Shown piece by piece: positions 1-6,805 of a DNA stretch of 23,994 nucleotides. Positions within the stretch are counted from its first letter, which is position 1, and each line of letters opens with the position of its first letter. The notes under the pieces are model-generated. The model did no database searches. It was not told the DNA's origin and saw only the letters and a program-made list of their open reading frames with translations. The translations under genes were made by a program, and so were the position numbers. The DNA comes from an uncultured Beijerinckiaceae bacterium (GTDB lineage Bacteria > Pseudomonadota > Alphaproteobacteria > Rhizobiales > Beijerinckiaceae). The stretch spans positions 1-23,994 of the forward strand of contig CALMRL010000192.1 of NCBI GenBank assembly GCA_937873345.1, in the 5' to 3' direction.

Positions 1-822
1 GCGCATCCCGGCCCGGCTGCCGGGCAGCCACAGCCCGTCGGTCGCCGCCTCCTCGATCGTGTCGTCGAGGCCGGACCAGCGCGCCATCAGCGCTGCGCAA
101 TCCTTCGACCGGTTCTCGCCGCGCAGCATCGCCGCCGCGGTCGCCCGCGTCTTGGCGAACATTTCCTCGAAGGTATCGCGCAGCGTCCGGGTGCCGCGCG
201 CCGGGATCAGCAGCACCGCCGTCGCCACGTAGAGGCCGACGCCGAGGATCACCGAGCTGCCGCGCGACAGGGCCGTGGTGAAAGCCTCGTCGGGATGGCC
301 GAACGACTCGGTGAGCACGATCAAGGCGGTATAGCCGGACAGGGCGGCGGCATAGGCCTGCAGGGATCGAAGCAGGCAGGCAACGAAGGTGCAGAGCGCC
401 AGCCAAAGGGACAAGGCGAGGGCGAACGACCACCAGCCCTGCGGGAACAGCGCCACGATGACGATCGAGGCGGCGAGCCCGATCAGTGTGCCGATGACGC
501 GGTTGACACCCTTGAGCAAGCTCTGCGAGCGCGTCGCCTGCGCAGTGATCAGCACGGTCGAAGCGGCCCAGTACGGCGCGTCGAGCTGGATCGCCATCGC
601 GATCCACAGCGCCGCGACCGAACACAGCGACGCCTGCAGCGCGAAGAGCAGCGCGTTGCCGAGTGAGTCGGTCAAGGCGAGGGCGTCGTGGATCGCTTCG
701 CCGATCGACCGCTTTTCCGGTCTCGTCGCCGCAGCCGTCACGCGTCCGTCTCCAACGAGAAGCTCATCAACGAGAACCCTGCCGGCGCCGCCACGTTTGC
801 TGCGCGGCGGCGCATCCCCCAT
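1..822 (-). CDS. FUSC-family inner-membrane efflux protein (N-terminal part)
   Basis: Reading the minus strand from an ATG at 822 gives an uninterrupted frame of 274 codons that leaves the window at base 1, so only the N-terminal part is present. It shows the typical start of FUSC/AaeB/YccS-type proteins: a short cytosolic head, then a run of hydrophobic helices around APYWAASTVLITAQ and a KGVNRVIGTLIGLAAS segment, where an Arg-Gly pattern sits between helices as in the family. Members export aromatic carboxylic acids or drugs together with an HlyD-type adaptor, which lies divergently next door. The ATG at 822 has no good ribosome site. An in-frame GTG at 741 has GGAGA about 8 nt upstream and may be the true start. 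The family call is secure; the substrate is unknown. Confidence 0.85.
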   Translation of the reverse strand, partial: MGDAPPRSKRGGAGRVLVDELLVGDGRVTAAATRPEKRSIGEAIHDALALTDSLGNALLFALQASLCSVAALWIAMAIQLDAPYWAASTVLITAQATRSQSLLKGVNRVIGTLIGLAASIVIVALFPQGWWSFALALSLWLALCTFVACLLRSLQAYAAALSGYTALIVLTESFGHPDEAFTTALSRGSSVILGVGLYVATAVLLIPARGTRTLRDTFEEMFAKTRATAAAMLRGENRSKDCAALMARWSGLDDTIEEAATDGLWLPGSRAGMR

Positions 823-970
823 GTTAATGCAGGACGTAGCAAGTTGCATCGCGGCATGGTGCGGGGGGCGGATGACGGATGCGATCGAGGCTCGCGGCAG
901 CGCCGCTCGGGAAGCGACGCAGCCAGAGGAGGCCGTGCGGAAGGCCGAGAGACAGGATGAGAGGCACGAC

Positions 971-1909
971 GTGGCGGCGCGACGCCGACGCGCCATGCCG
1001 AGCCGGATCTTCGGCATCGCGGCGACCCTCGCTGTCTGCCTCGTCGCCGCGGTGCTCGCCGCCCGAGCCTGGATCGCCTACGTCACCACGCCGTGGACGC
1101 GCGACGGCGCGGTGCGGGCCTATACCATCTCGCTGGCGCCGGAGGTGTCGGGCCGGGTGGTGGAGCTGCCGATCCGCGACAACCAGTTCGTCCACAAGGG
1201 CGACCTGCTGATGCGGATCGACCCGCGCGACTTCAAGAACACGGTCGACGCCGACCAGGCGATGGTCGACCAGGCCAAGGCGACGCTCGCCAACTCGCGC
1301 CTCCAGGCCGAGCGCCGCAACAAGCTCACCGACCTCGCGGTGACGGCCGAGCAGCGCGACAACTTCAACACCGGCGCCGACACCGCCGCCGCCTCGCTGC
1401 GCCACGACGAGGCCAACCTCGACGAGGCCAAGCTCAACCTGGAGCGCACCGAGGTGCGCTCGCCGGTGAACGGCTACGTCACCAACCTGCTGACCCAGCG
1501 CGGGGACTATGCGACGACGGGCTCGCGGGCGCTGTCGATCGTCGATGCCGACAGCTACTGGATCGACGGCTACTTCGAGGAGACGGTGATCAAGCCGATC
1601 AAGGTCGGCGATCCCGCCAAGGCCTGGTTGATGGGCTTCGGCGAGGTGATCGACGGCCACGTCGACAGCATCGCCCGCGGCATCAACGTGTCCAACGCCA
1701 CGCCGAACGGCTCCGGCCTCGCCGACGTCAACCCGGTCTTCACCTGGGTCAGGCTGGCGCAACGCGTGCCCGTGCGCATCCACATCGACCGCGTTCCACA
1801 GGGCGTGCTGCTCGCCGCCGGGATGACGGCGACCGTGCAGATCGACCCGCGTGCCGCCGCGGCCGGCCCGTCGCCTTCGGGTGGCCGAGCCGAGGCGGGC
1901 GCGCGCTGA
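971..1909 (+). CDS. HlyD-family periplasmic adaptor of an efflux pump
   Basis: Membrane-fusion protein of about 312 residues, the usual length of AaeA-type adaptors. A single N-terminal membrane anchor (about residues 13-33) is followed by the lipoyl half-motif VSGRVVELPIRDNQFVHKGD, an alpha-helical hairpin rich in Ala, Glu and Arg, and the second lipoyl half around VRSPVNGYVTNLLTQRGD. The C-terminal beta-barrel ends near MTATVQID. It should link the inner-membrane FUSC pump to the periplasm or an outer-membrane channel. I chose the GTG at 971 because GAGG lies 6 nt upstream; ATG codons at 872 and 995 are in the same frame and remain possible. It diverges from the FUSC gene across about 150 bp and runs directly into the DUF1656 gene. 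Confidence 0.88.
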   Translation: MAARRRRAMPSRIFGIAATLAVCLVAAVLAARAWIAYVTTPWTRDGAVRAYTISLAPEVSGRVVELPIRDNQFVHKGDLLMRIDPRDFKNTVDADQAMVDQAKATLANSRLQAERRNKLTDLAVTAEQRDNFNTGADTAAASLRHDEANLDEAKLNLERTEVRSPVNGYVTNLLTQRGDYATTGSRALSIVDADSYWIDGYFEETVIKPIKVGDPAKAWLMGFGEVIDGHVDSIARGINVSNATPNGSGLADVNPVFTWVRLAQRVPVRIHIDRVPQGVLLAAGMTATVQIDPRAAAAGPSPSGGRAEAGAR

Positions 1910-2151
1910 GCCAGCCGGTCCACTTCGTCGAGTTCGATGTCTTCGGCGTCTACGTCGCGCCGATGGCGGTGATGATGCTCGCCGCCTATCTCGTGCTGAT
2001 GCCGTTGCGCTGGCTGGCGCTCGCGACGGGACTGCTGCACCACGTCTGGCACCCCGCGCTGTTCCAGATCGCCGCCTACCTCGGGATCCTGTCGGCGATC
2101 GTGCTCGGCGTCGACGCGATCGGCCTGTCGAACCTCGTCTTGGGGCCCTGA
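1906..2151 (+). CDS. DUF1656 small inner-membrane protein of the efflux system
   Basis: Short hydrophobic protein with two predicted membrane helices. The family hallmark, an acidic residue followed by a D-x-FGVYV-x-P motif and later a WHPALFQIA motif, is clear (EFDVFGVYVAPM; HHVWHPALFQIAAY). DUF1656 proteins usually sit between FUSC and HlyD genes, so this completes the set. The start is a problem: the conserved motif begins before the first ATG (1963), and upstream in this frame there is no ATG, GTG or TTG before the HlyD stop region. The only candidate close by is a CTG at 1906, which overlaps the TGA of the HlyD gene and has GAGG about 10 nt upstream. A start at 1963 would remove the conserved N-terminus. 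Confidence 0.75.
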   Translation: MSQPVHFVEFDVFGVYVAPMAVMMLAAYLVLMPLRWLALATGLLHHVWHPALFQIAAYLGILSAIVLGVDAIGLSNLVLGP

Positions 2152-2728
2152 AGCCGGCGCATTTCGCGGTCGCGGCTTCGTCGAAGCCGACAGGCACCAC
2201 CCGATGCCGGGACCAGATAGGTTTCGGAACGCGGGTGTTCACGCCGACCCGCCCGCTACAACGATCCGCTAGCGAGGAGACGGTGACCCCTCGTGGGTCG
2301 AGACGGAGCTAGGTCGGTCGAGTAAAGCCGAAAGGCCTCCGAAGTCCCCATCGAACGGTGCCCGCACATTTTGGCGGCGCCCAGTCTCTTGTCGCTGCAG
2401 CTCAGCACCAAGCGCGGCACAGCCTTCCACGCCATGTCGATGCGCAGCACCAGGATGATGCCGGCTAGCGTGTCGCGAACCTCAGAGGGCGGTCGGCCAC
2501 CTTGCGGCTTCCAAGGCTCCGGCGGCAGGAGTGGCGTGATCGCTGCCAGAAAACCATCTGGAACAAGGATATGCATCCGCCCACAACCCGCACGCTAAGG
2601 TTTTGTCTCTCGTTCTTAGACTGCATACAGGTGCGGCATCTGGAACGGCCGTCGCGGCTCGCGGCTTTTCGGCTGCGTCCGGTGTTGAACGGCCCCAACG
2701 GTCCGGCCGGAGCCCGAGGGACAAACCC
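2152..2728. other. Long region without an intact gene
   Basis: Between the DUF1656 stop and the 68-aa secreted protein the only recognisable content is the IS5-type transposase remnant. The 100 bp after the DUF1656 stop hold no recognisable terminator or gene. The 150 bp before the secreted-protein start hold no convincing sigma-70 promoter; a GGAAC at 2642-2646 with a GCTT 17 nt later is a weak partial match to an EcfG-type promoter. Confidence 0.5.
2256..2576 (-). pseudogene. Decayed IS5-family transposase fragment
   Basis: The first 55 or so codons from the ATG at 2576 match the N-terminal region of IS5-family (IS427/IS1031-like) transposases: ITPLLPPEPWKPQGGRPP, then a TLAGIILVLRIDMAWKAVPR segment corresponding to the usual 'G-I-L-F-V-L-R-T-G-I-P-W-E-D-L-P' stretch. 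After about position 2405 the frame no longer looks like a transposase. A neighbouring frame contains a RDWAPPKCAG stretch that resembles the family's 'R-D-W-x-x-A-G-V-W' segment, which points to a frameshift. The DDE catalytic domain is absent, so the element is dead. No terminal inverted repeats could be delimited. It marks an old insertion between the efflux operon and the next genes. Confidence 0.65.
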
Positions 2729-2935
2729 ATGCTGAGAACCGTTCTCGCCGTCGCCACCATGCTCGCCACCGGCTCCGCCTTCGCCGACGAGGTCGTCATT
2801 CACCGCGACTCGCCGCCGCCCGAGAGTTCGCGCACCGTCACCGAGACGCACAGCGACGCCGGTTGCTCGTCGAAGACCGTGCACAAGGAGAACGACGTGG
2901 GCGACTCGAAGACCGTCACCAAGTCGGATTGCTGA
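2729..2935 (+). CDS. Small secreted protein of unknown function
   Basis: A 68-residue protein with a clear Sec signal peptide (MLRTVLAVATMLATGSAFADE, cleavage expected after AFA). The mature part is about 48 residues, hydrophilic, with two cysteines and three short similar units, SRTVTET, SKTVHKE and SKTVTKS, each a Ser-basic-Thr-Val core followed by charged residues. The second and third are separated by a DVGD turn and the protein ends in SDC. Similar small periplasmic proteins are common as hypothetical genes in Hyphomicrobiales; I do not recognise a function. The ATG at 2729 was chosen because GAGGGA lies about 7 nt upstream and the signal peptide begins there; a TTG at 2603 opens the same frame but gives a non-conserved leader. 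Confidence 0.7.
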   Translation: MLRTVLAVATMLATGSAFADEVVIHRDSPPPESSRTVTETHSDAGCSSKTVHKENDVGDSKTVTKSDC

Positions 2936-3005
2936 CGTCACGCTCAAGCGATGCAATGCTTGGTGCGTCCGTGTATTGAAGCATGGACGTTCCGGGTGCA
3001 TTGAC

Positions 3006-4052
3006 ATGAAGAAGCGAGCTTTGGTTTCTGTCCTCGCCTCCGCGGCTGGCTTCGCGCTGGCGTACCGAGGCGCCGCCGGGCGGCAGGGAAAAGCGGCGTC
3101 TGCGCTGCGTCCCAGTGGCAGCGGCGGCGGCTTGGAGGCAAAGGCCGGCCGTGTCTTCGTTGGCCGCTCCGGCGACCGCGGCGCCGGCGCCGCGGTGCCC
3201 TCGGACATCCCGCCGCGCGGATGGTTCGACGTCGCGAAGCGCACGGTGATGAAGTTCAACCAGAACGAACTGATGGCGGAAGGGGCGAGCGTCACCTTTT
3301 TCGCCCTGCTGTCGATCTTTCCTGCCCTGACCGCCATCGTCTCGATCTACGGCCTCTTCGCCGACCCAGCGGCGATCGAGGGCCGTCTCGACGCCGCCAA
3401 GGGCCTCGTGCCCGGCGGCGGCCTCGACATCCTGCACGAGCAGATCGCCCGCCTGACCGCCAGCCCGACGAGCGGATTGAGCCTTGGCGCCGGCGTTGGC
3501 ATCCTCGCCGCGCTGTGGAGCGCCAATCAGGGGTCCAAGGCGATGCTGAGCGCCCTGAATCGCGTGCAGGAGCAGCCGGAGTCGCGCAGCTTCATCCGGC
3601 TCACGGCGGTGTCCTTCTCCTTTACCATCGGCGGCATCCTGTCTCTTGCCGCGGCGGTCGGCGTCGGCTTCGTCCTGCCGGCAATCTTCAGCCTGCTTGG
3701 CCTCGCGAGCATCGCCGATACTGTGATTCGCATCGCCCGTTGGCCGCTGCTGCTGATCGGGCTGACGGTGGCTCTGGCGACGCTCTACCGCTTCGGGCCT
3801 TCCGAGCACCGCACCCGTTGGCAGTGGGCGACGCCGGGCGGGATCTTCAGCGCTCTGGCCTGGGTCTGCCTGTCCTTCTGCTTCTCCTGGTTCGTCGGCA
3901 GCTTCGGCTCCTACAACAAGACCTACGGCTCGCTCGGCGCGGTGATCGGCTTCATGACCTGGATCTGGCTATCCTCCACCTTGCTGCTCGTCGGCGCGCA
4001 GATCAACGCGGAGCTGGAAGACCAGACGGACCGGAAGACCGCAAGCGCTTGA
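3006..4052 (+). CDS. YihY/BrkB-family inner-membrane protein
   Basis: Multispanning membrane protein of 348 residues. Family landmarks are visible in order: the EGASVTFFALLSIFPAL motif of the first core helix, a LWSANQGSKAMLSALNRV segment, several hydrophobic helices, a RFGPSEHRTRWQWATPGG stretch and a last block SYNKTYGSLGAVIGFMTWIW. This is the UPF0761/BrkB family, once proposed to be RNase BN, now regarded as membrane proteins of unsettled function. The N-terminus carries an extra hydrophobic segment and a Gly/Ala/Arg-rich linker of about 70 residues before the core, longer than in most members. The start could be 3006 or an in-frame ATG at 2976; neither has a strong ribosome site. It stands alone between two small secreted proteins. 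Confidence 0.9.
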   Translation: MKKRALVSVLASAAGFALAYRGAAGRQGKAASALRPSGSGGGLEAKAGRVFVGRSGDRGAGAAVPSDIPPRGWFDVAKRTVMKFNQNELMAEGASVTFFALLSIFPALTAIVSIYGLFADPAAIEGRLDAAKGLVPGGGLDILHEQIARLTASPTSGLSLGAGVGILAALWSANQGSKAMLSALNRVQEQPESRSFIRLTAVSFSFTIGGILSLAAAVGVGFVLPAIFSLLGLASIADTVIRIARWPLLLIGLTVALATLYRFGPSEHRTRWQWATPGGIFSALAWVCLSFCFSWFVGSFGSYNKTYGSLGAVIGFMTWIWLSSTLLLVGAQINAELEDQTDRKTASA

Positions 4053-4213
4053 GCGAGAGCCGAGGCCTTCCGGCCGCGCATGCATCGACCGCGATCCAGG
4101 AGGGTTCCCTGAGCAACGCAGGGTTCCGTCAAGCCGGAAAAATCTTCTCGTCCCAATTGCTGCCGATCCGTTGCCGTAATGTATCATGCTTGACGGTGAT
4201 TTACTTTGTCGCT

Positions 4214-4240
4214 GCCGCCGTCTCGACACAAAGCGGCGGC
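4214..4240 (+). other. Perfect 7-bp inverted repeat upstream of the pentapeptide-repeat gene
   Basis: GCCGCCG (4214-4220) and CGGCGGC (4234-4240) can form a 7-bp stem with a 13-nt loop, about 57 nt before the ATG at 4297. It is not followed by a T-tract, so it is not a classical terminator. It could be a leader structure or an operator; no function can be assigned. Confidence 0.35.
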
Positions 4241-4296
4241 CAAGCTAATCAGACCTTCGGCCAATTCTTGGCTTGATGCTCTAGGAGGAGCTTGGC

Positions 4297-4575
4297 ATGG
4301 TTCGTAATGTGAAGAGGCTTGCGCTCGCCGGCGCATTCTTGACGATCGCCGCCCCCGCGTTCGCGCAGGTGCCGCCGCAGATCAACCCGCTCGGGATCGA
4401 CCTCGACCCCTTCCACCTGTTCACGCCGGCTGCGGCCCCGGTGGCTCCCGAGCCCGCGCCGATGATGCATCATCGTATGATGCACCACCGCATGGTGCAT
4501 CACACGATGATGCACCATTCGATGATGAAGAAGTCCATGATGAAGAAGCCGATGATGAGCCACGACGCGAAGTAA
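4297..4575 (+). CDS. Exported Met/His-rich pentapeptide-repeat protein
   Basis: A 92-residue protein. Residues 1-23 form a Sec signal peptide ending AFA-Q. A Pro/Ala-rich spacer follows, and residues 56-90 consist of seven tandem pentapeptides: MMHHR, MMHHR, MVHHT, MMHHS, MMKKS, MMKKP, MMSHD. The layout recalls the proteins called pentapeptide MXKDX repeat proteins, but here the Lys-Asp pair is mostly His-His and then Lys-Lys. Clustered Met and His suggest binding of copper or another soft metal in the periplasm; that is inference. The start is secure: AGGAGGAG (4283-4290) lies 6 nt before the ATG. The gene is followed after 46 bp by a strong hairpin terminator, so it is probably transcribed alone. 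Confidence 0.82.
   Translation: MVRNVKRLALAGAFLTIAAPAFAQVPPQINPLGIDLDPFHLFTPAAAPVAPEPAPMMHHRMMHHRMVHHTMMHHSMMKKSMMKKPMMSHDAK
4462..4566 (+). repeat. Seven tandem 15-bp coding repeats (M-M-x-x-x)
   Basis: Seven in-frame 15-bp units each begin ATGATG (the third begins ATGGTG) and encode pentapeptides with His-His in units 1-4, Lys-Lys in units 5-6 and Ser-His in unit 7. Units differ at synonymous and non-synonymous sites, so this is not a very recent expansion. Confidence 0.85.
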
Positions 4576-4621
4576 CCGCATCGGTCGTCTTCGTCGGCCG
4601 CTTCGGCGGTTCGGCAAAAGA

Positions 4622-4650
4622 GGTCCGCTCCTTCTGGGGCGGGCCTTTTT
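4622..4650. terminator. Bidirectional intrinsic terminator
   Basis: GGTCCGCTCC (4622-4631), loop TTCT, GGGGCGGGCC (4636-4645) form a continuous 10-bp stem with two G-U pairs, followed by TTTTT (4646-4650) on the plus strand. On the minus strand the stem is followed by CTCTTTT. It lies between the 3' ends of the convergent pentapeptide-repeat gene and mcl and can stop both. Confidence 0.88.
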
Positions 4651-4697
4651 CTTTGCGCCGTCTTCCTTGCGCCTACGGTGGAGCGGCCCGCCGAGCG

Positions 4698-5681
4698 TTA
4701 CGGCGAGCCCGACGTGAGGGCGTCGGCCTTCTTGAGCAGCGCCTCCGCCATGCGAATCGAGGCGACATCGATCAGCCGCCCGTCGAGCGACACGGCACCC
4801 TTGCCCTCGCGCGCCGCCTGCGCCATCGCATCGAGGATGCGCCGCGCCTTGGTCACCTCGGCCTCGGAGGGGGAGTAGATGTCGTTGGCGAGCGGCACCT
4901 GCGTCGGATGGATCGCCCACTTGCCCTCGTAGCCGAGCACGGCAGCACGGCGGGCGGCCGCCTTGTAGCCCTCGGCATCGGAGATGTCGCCGAACGGCCC
5001 GTCGATAGGCCTGAGCCCGTTGGCGCGGCACGCCAGCATCATCTTCGATAGAGCATAATGCCATGGGTCACCCCAGTGGTAGGAGCGCTCGGGCTGCGCC
5101 TCGTCCTTGTCCGACAGCACGCCGTAGTCGGGATGGACGCCGCCGATCGACGTCGAGCGGGCGCGCGTCGAAGCGACGTAGTCGGCGATGCCGAAGCTCA
5201 TCGCCTCGTTGCGCCGCGACGCCTTGGCGATCTCGTCGCAGTTCACCATGCCGAGCGCCGTCTCGATCAGGATCTCGAAGCCGAGGCGCTTGTCACGCTT
5301 CTTCGCCATCTCGATTGAGCTGACTAGCGCGTCGACGGCGTAGACGTCGGCCGCGACGCCGACCTTCGGGATCAGGATCATGTCGAGGCGCGGGCAGTTC
5401 TCGACGATGTCGACGACGTCTCGGTACCAGTAGTGCGTGTCGAGCCCGTTGATGCGCACCATCATCGTCTTCGCGCCCCAGTCGACCTCGTTGAGGCCGG
5501 CCACGATGTTGGCGCGCGCCCGCTCCTTGTCGTCGGGGGCGATGGCGTCCTCGCAGTCGAGGAAGATGATGTCGGCGTCGCCCTGCGCCGCCTTGCTGAA
5601 CATCTGGTCCTGCGTGCCGGGCACGGCCAGTTCGGAGCGGTGCAGGCGCGGGCGGGCCTGTTCGACGAGGGTGAAGCTCAT
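4698..5681 (-). CDS. mcl: Malyl-CoA lyase
   Basis: Class I-fold CoA lyase of the HpcH/HpaI/CitE superfamily, 327 residues. It cleaves (S)-malyl-CoA to acetyl-CoA and glyoxylate in the serine cycle and may also act on related CoA esters. It starts MSFTLVEQARPRLHRSELAVPG, nearly the signature of methylotroph MclA, and keeps RINGLDTHYWYRD, DMILIPKVG, the metal-binding Glu140 (LIETALG) and Asp167 (FGIADY), STRARSTSIGG and GKWAIHPTQ near the C-terminus. Where the homologues I recall have DLEDA, this one has DCEDA (Cys43). AAGGAA lies about 8 nt before the ATG. It follows mtkB on the same strand after 216 bp, which is long for an operon, so it may have its own promoter. Phosphoenolpyruvate carboxylase, often located between mtkB and mcl in methylotrophs, is missing here. 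Confidence 0.96.
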   Translation of the reverse strand: MSFTLVEQARPRLHRSELAVPGTQDQMFSKAAQGDADIIFLDCEDAIAPDDKERARANIVAGLNEVDWGAKTMMVRINGLDTHYWYRDVVDIVENCPRLDMILIPKVGVAADVYAVDALVSSIEMAKKRDKRLGFEILIETALGMVNCDEIAKASRRNEAMSFGIADYVASTRARSTSIGGVHPDYGVLSDKDEAQPERSYHWGDPWHYALSKMMLACRANGLRPIDGPFGDISDAEGYKAAARRAAVLGYEGKWAIHPTQVPLANDIYSPSEAEVTKARRILDAMAQAAREGKGAVSLDGRLIDVASIRMAEALLKKADALTSGSP

Positions 5682-5897
5682 GGGTGTGTTCCTTCGTTGC
5701 CGTGGAATGATCGCCGATCGCTGGCTTCTTCTCCCATGCGCAGCGAAGAGGAGCGGGGATGTGCGGGACGCGCGGTGGAGAAAATGCCGGATGTCTGACG
5801 GCGATCTCGCGTCTCGACCATTTCAAGCGGGAGCGGGTCTCCCACCACGCTCACGCGCGGCCCCTCTCCGTCCTTGACAAGTGGGCTGGCGATCAGC
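5682..5897. other. Intergenic gap between mtkB and mcl
   Basis: This 216-bp gap contains short dyads such as GGGAG-acccg-CTCCC on the minus strand but no T-tract terminator and no gene with a convincing start. It may hold the mcl promoter or be the relic of an intergenic repeat. I see no clear -35/-10 pair. Confidence 0.35.
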
Positions 5898-6794
5898 CTA
5901 CGCCGCCTGACGGCGCTCCAGCACTTTGGCCATCGTCGAGCCGAGTTCGCCCGGGCTCGGCGCCACGGTAAGGCCGTAACCCGCCATGATCGCGCTCTTC
6001 TCCTTGGCGCTGTCGCCCTCGCCGGAGATGATCGCACCGGCGTGGCCCATCTTGCGACCCTTCGGCGCGGTGAGGCCGGCGACGTAGCCGACCACCGGCT
6101 TCCTGGCGTGCTGCTGGATCCAGGCCGCCGCCTCGGCCTCCTGCGGTCCGCCGATTTCGCCGATCATCAAGACGGCGTGGGTGTCGGGGTCGGCCTCGAA
6201 CAGTTCGAGATGGTCGATGAAGGAGGAGCCGTTGATCGGGTCGCCGCCGATGCCGACCGACGTCGAGACGCCGAGCCCCAGCGCCTTCAGCTGCTCCGCC
6301 GCCTCGTAGCCGAGCGTGCCCGAGCGCGACACGATGCCGACGTTGCCCTTGGCGTAGATGTTGCCGGGCATGATGCCTAGCATCGCCTTGCCCGGCGAGA
6401 TGATGCCGGCGCAGTTCGGGCCGACGAGCATGGTGCGGCGCTCTTTGGTGTAGCGGCGGAGGTAGCGCTTCACCCGCATCATGTCCTGCGCGGGTATGCC
6501 GTCGGTGATGCAGCAGATCAGCCGCAGGCCGGCGTCGGCGCCCTCCATGATCGCGTCCATGCAGTACGGCGGGGCGACGAAGGTGATCGAGGCCTCGGCC
6601 CCCGTCGCCTCGACGGCCTCCTTGACGGTGTTGAACACCGGGCGGTCGAGGTGGCGCTGCCCGCCTTTGCCCGGCGTCACGCCGCCGACGATCCGCGTGC
6701 CGTAGCTGATCGCCTCGCGGGAGTGGAACGTGCCCTTGTCGCCGGTGAAGCCCTGGATCAGGATCTTCGTCGTCTCATCGATCAGGATGCTCAT
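5898..6794 (-). CDS. mtkB: Malate thiokinase (malate-CoA ligase), alpha subunit
   Basis: Succinyl-CoA-synthetase-alpha-like protein, 298 residues. With MtkA it converts malate, CoA and ATP to malyl-CoA, the substrate of the neighbouring lyase. The N-terminal CoA-binding Rossmann domain shows IQGFTGDKGTFHSREAI, GGVTPGKGG and CITDGIPAQDM; GPNCAGIISPG and SRSGTLGYE follow; the phosphohistidine is His251 in MGHAGAI. The stretch YLRRYTKERRTMLVGPNC and the overall sequence fit methylotroph MtkB better than SucD, and the pairing with mcl and hprA rules in malate rather than succinate as substrate. GAGGAG is 7 nt before the ATG and the mtkA stop lies within that ribosome site, giving an 11-bp gap and likely translational coupling. 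Confidence 0.95.
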   Translation of the reverse strand: MSILIDETTKILIQGFTGDKGTFHSREAISYGTRIVGGVTPGKGGQRHLDRPVFNTVKEAVEATGAEASITFVAPPYCMDAIMEGADAGLRLICCITDGIPAQDMMRVKRYLRRYTKERRTMLVGPNCAGIISPGKAMLGIMPGNIYAKGNVGIVSRSGTLGYEAAEQLKALGLGVSTSVGIGGDPINGSSFIDHLELFEADPDTHAVLMIGEIGGPQEAEAAAWIQQHARKPVVGYVAGLTAPKGRKMGHAGAIISGEGDSAKEKSAIMAGYGLTVAPSPGELGSTMAKVLERRQAA

Positions 6795-6805
6795 GTCGGG
6801 GCTCC

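Noticed and set aside
824..2242. Long minus-strand frame opposite the HlyD and DUF1656 genes
   Set aside because: Arg/Gly-rich translation without any recognisable domain; the plus strand encodes conserved proteins.
2603..2631. TTGTCT-N17-TACAGG as sigma-70 promoter of the small secreted protein
   Set aside because: Only 7 of 12 consensus positions match; a chance hit of this quality is expected.
4098..4131. Two GGTTCC words 21 bp apart, read on the minus strand as GGAACC
   Set aside because: No CGTT at the right spacing from either, and no minus-strand gene begins nearby.
4190..4216. TTGACG upstream of the pentapeptide-repeat gene as a -35 box
   Set aside because: No acceptable -10 element at 16-18 nt; the sequence there is TCGCTG.
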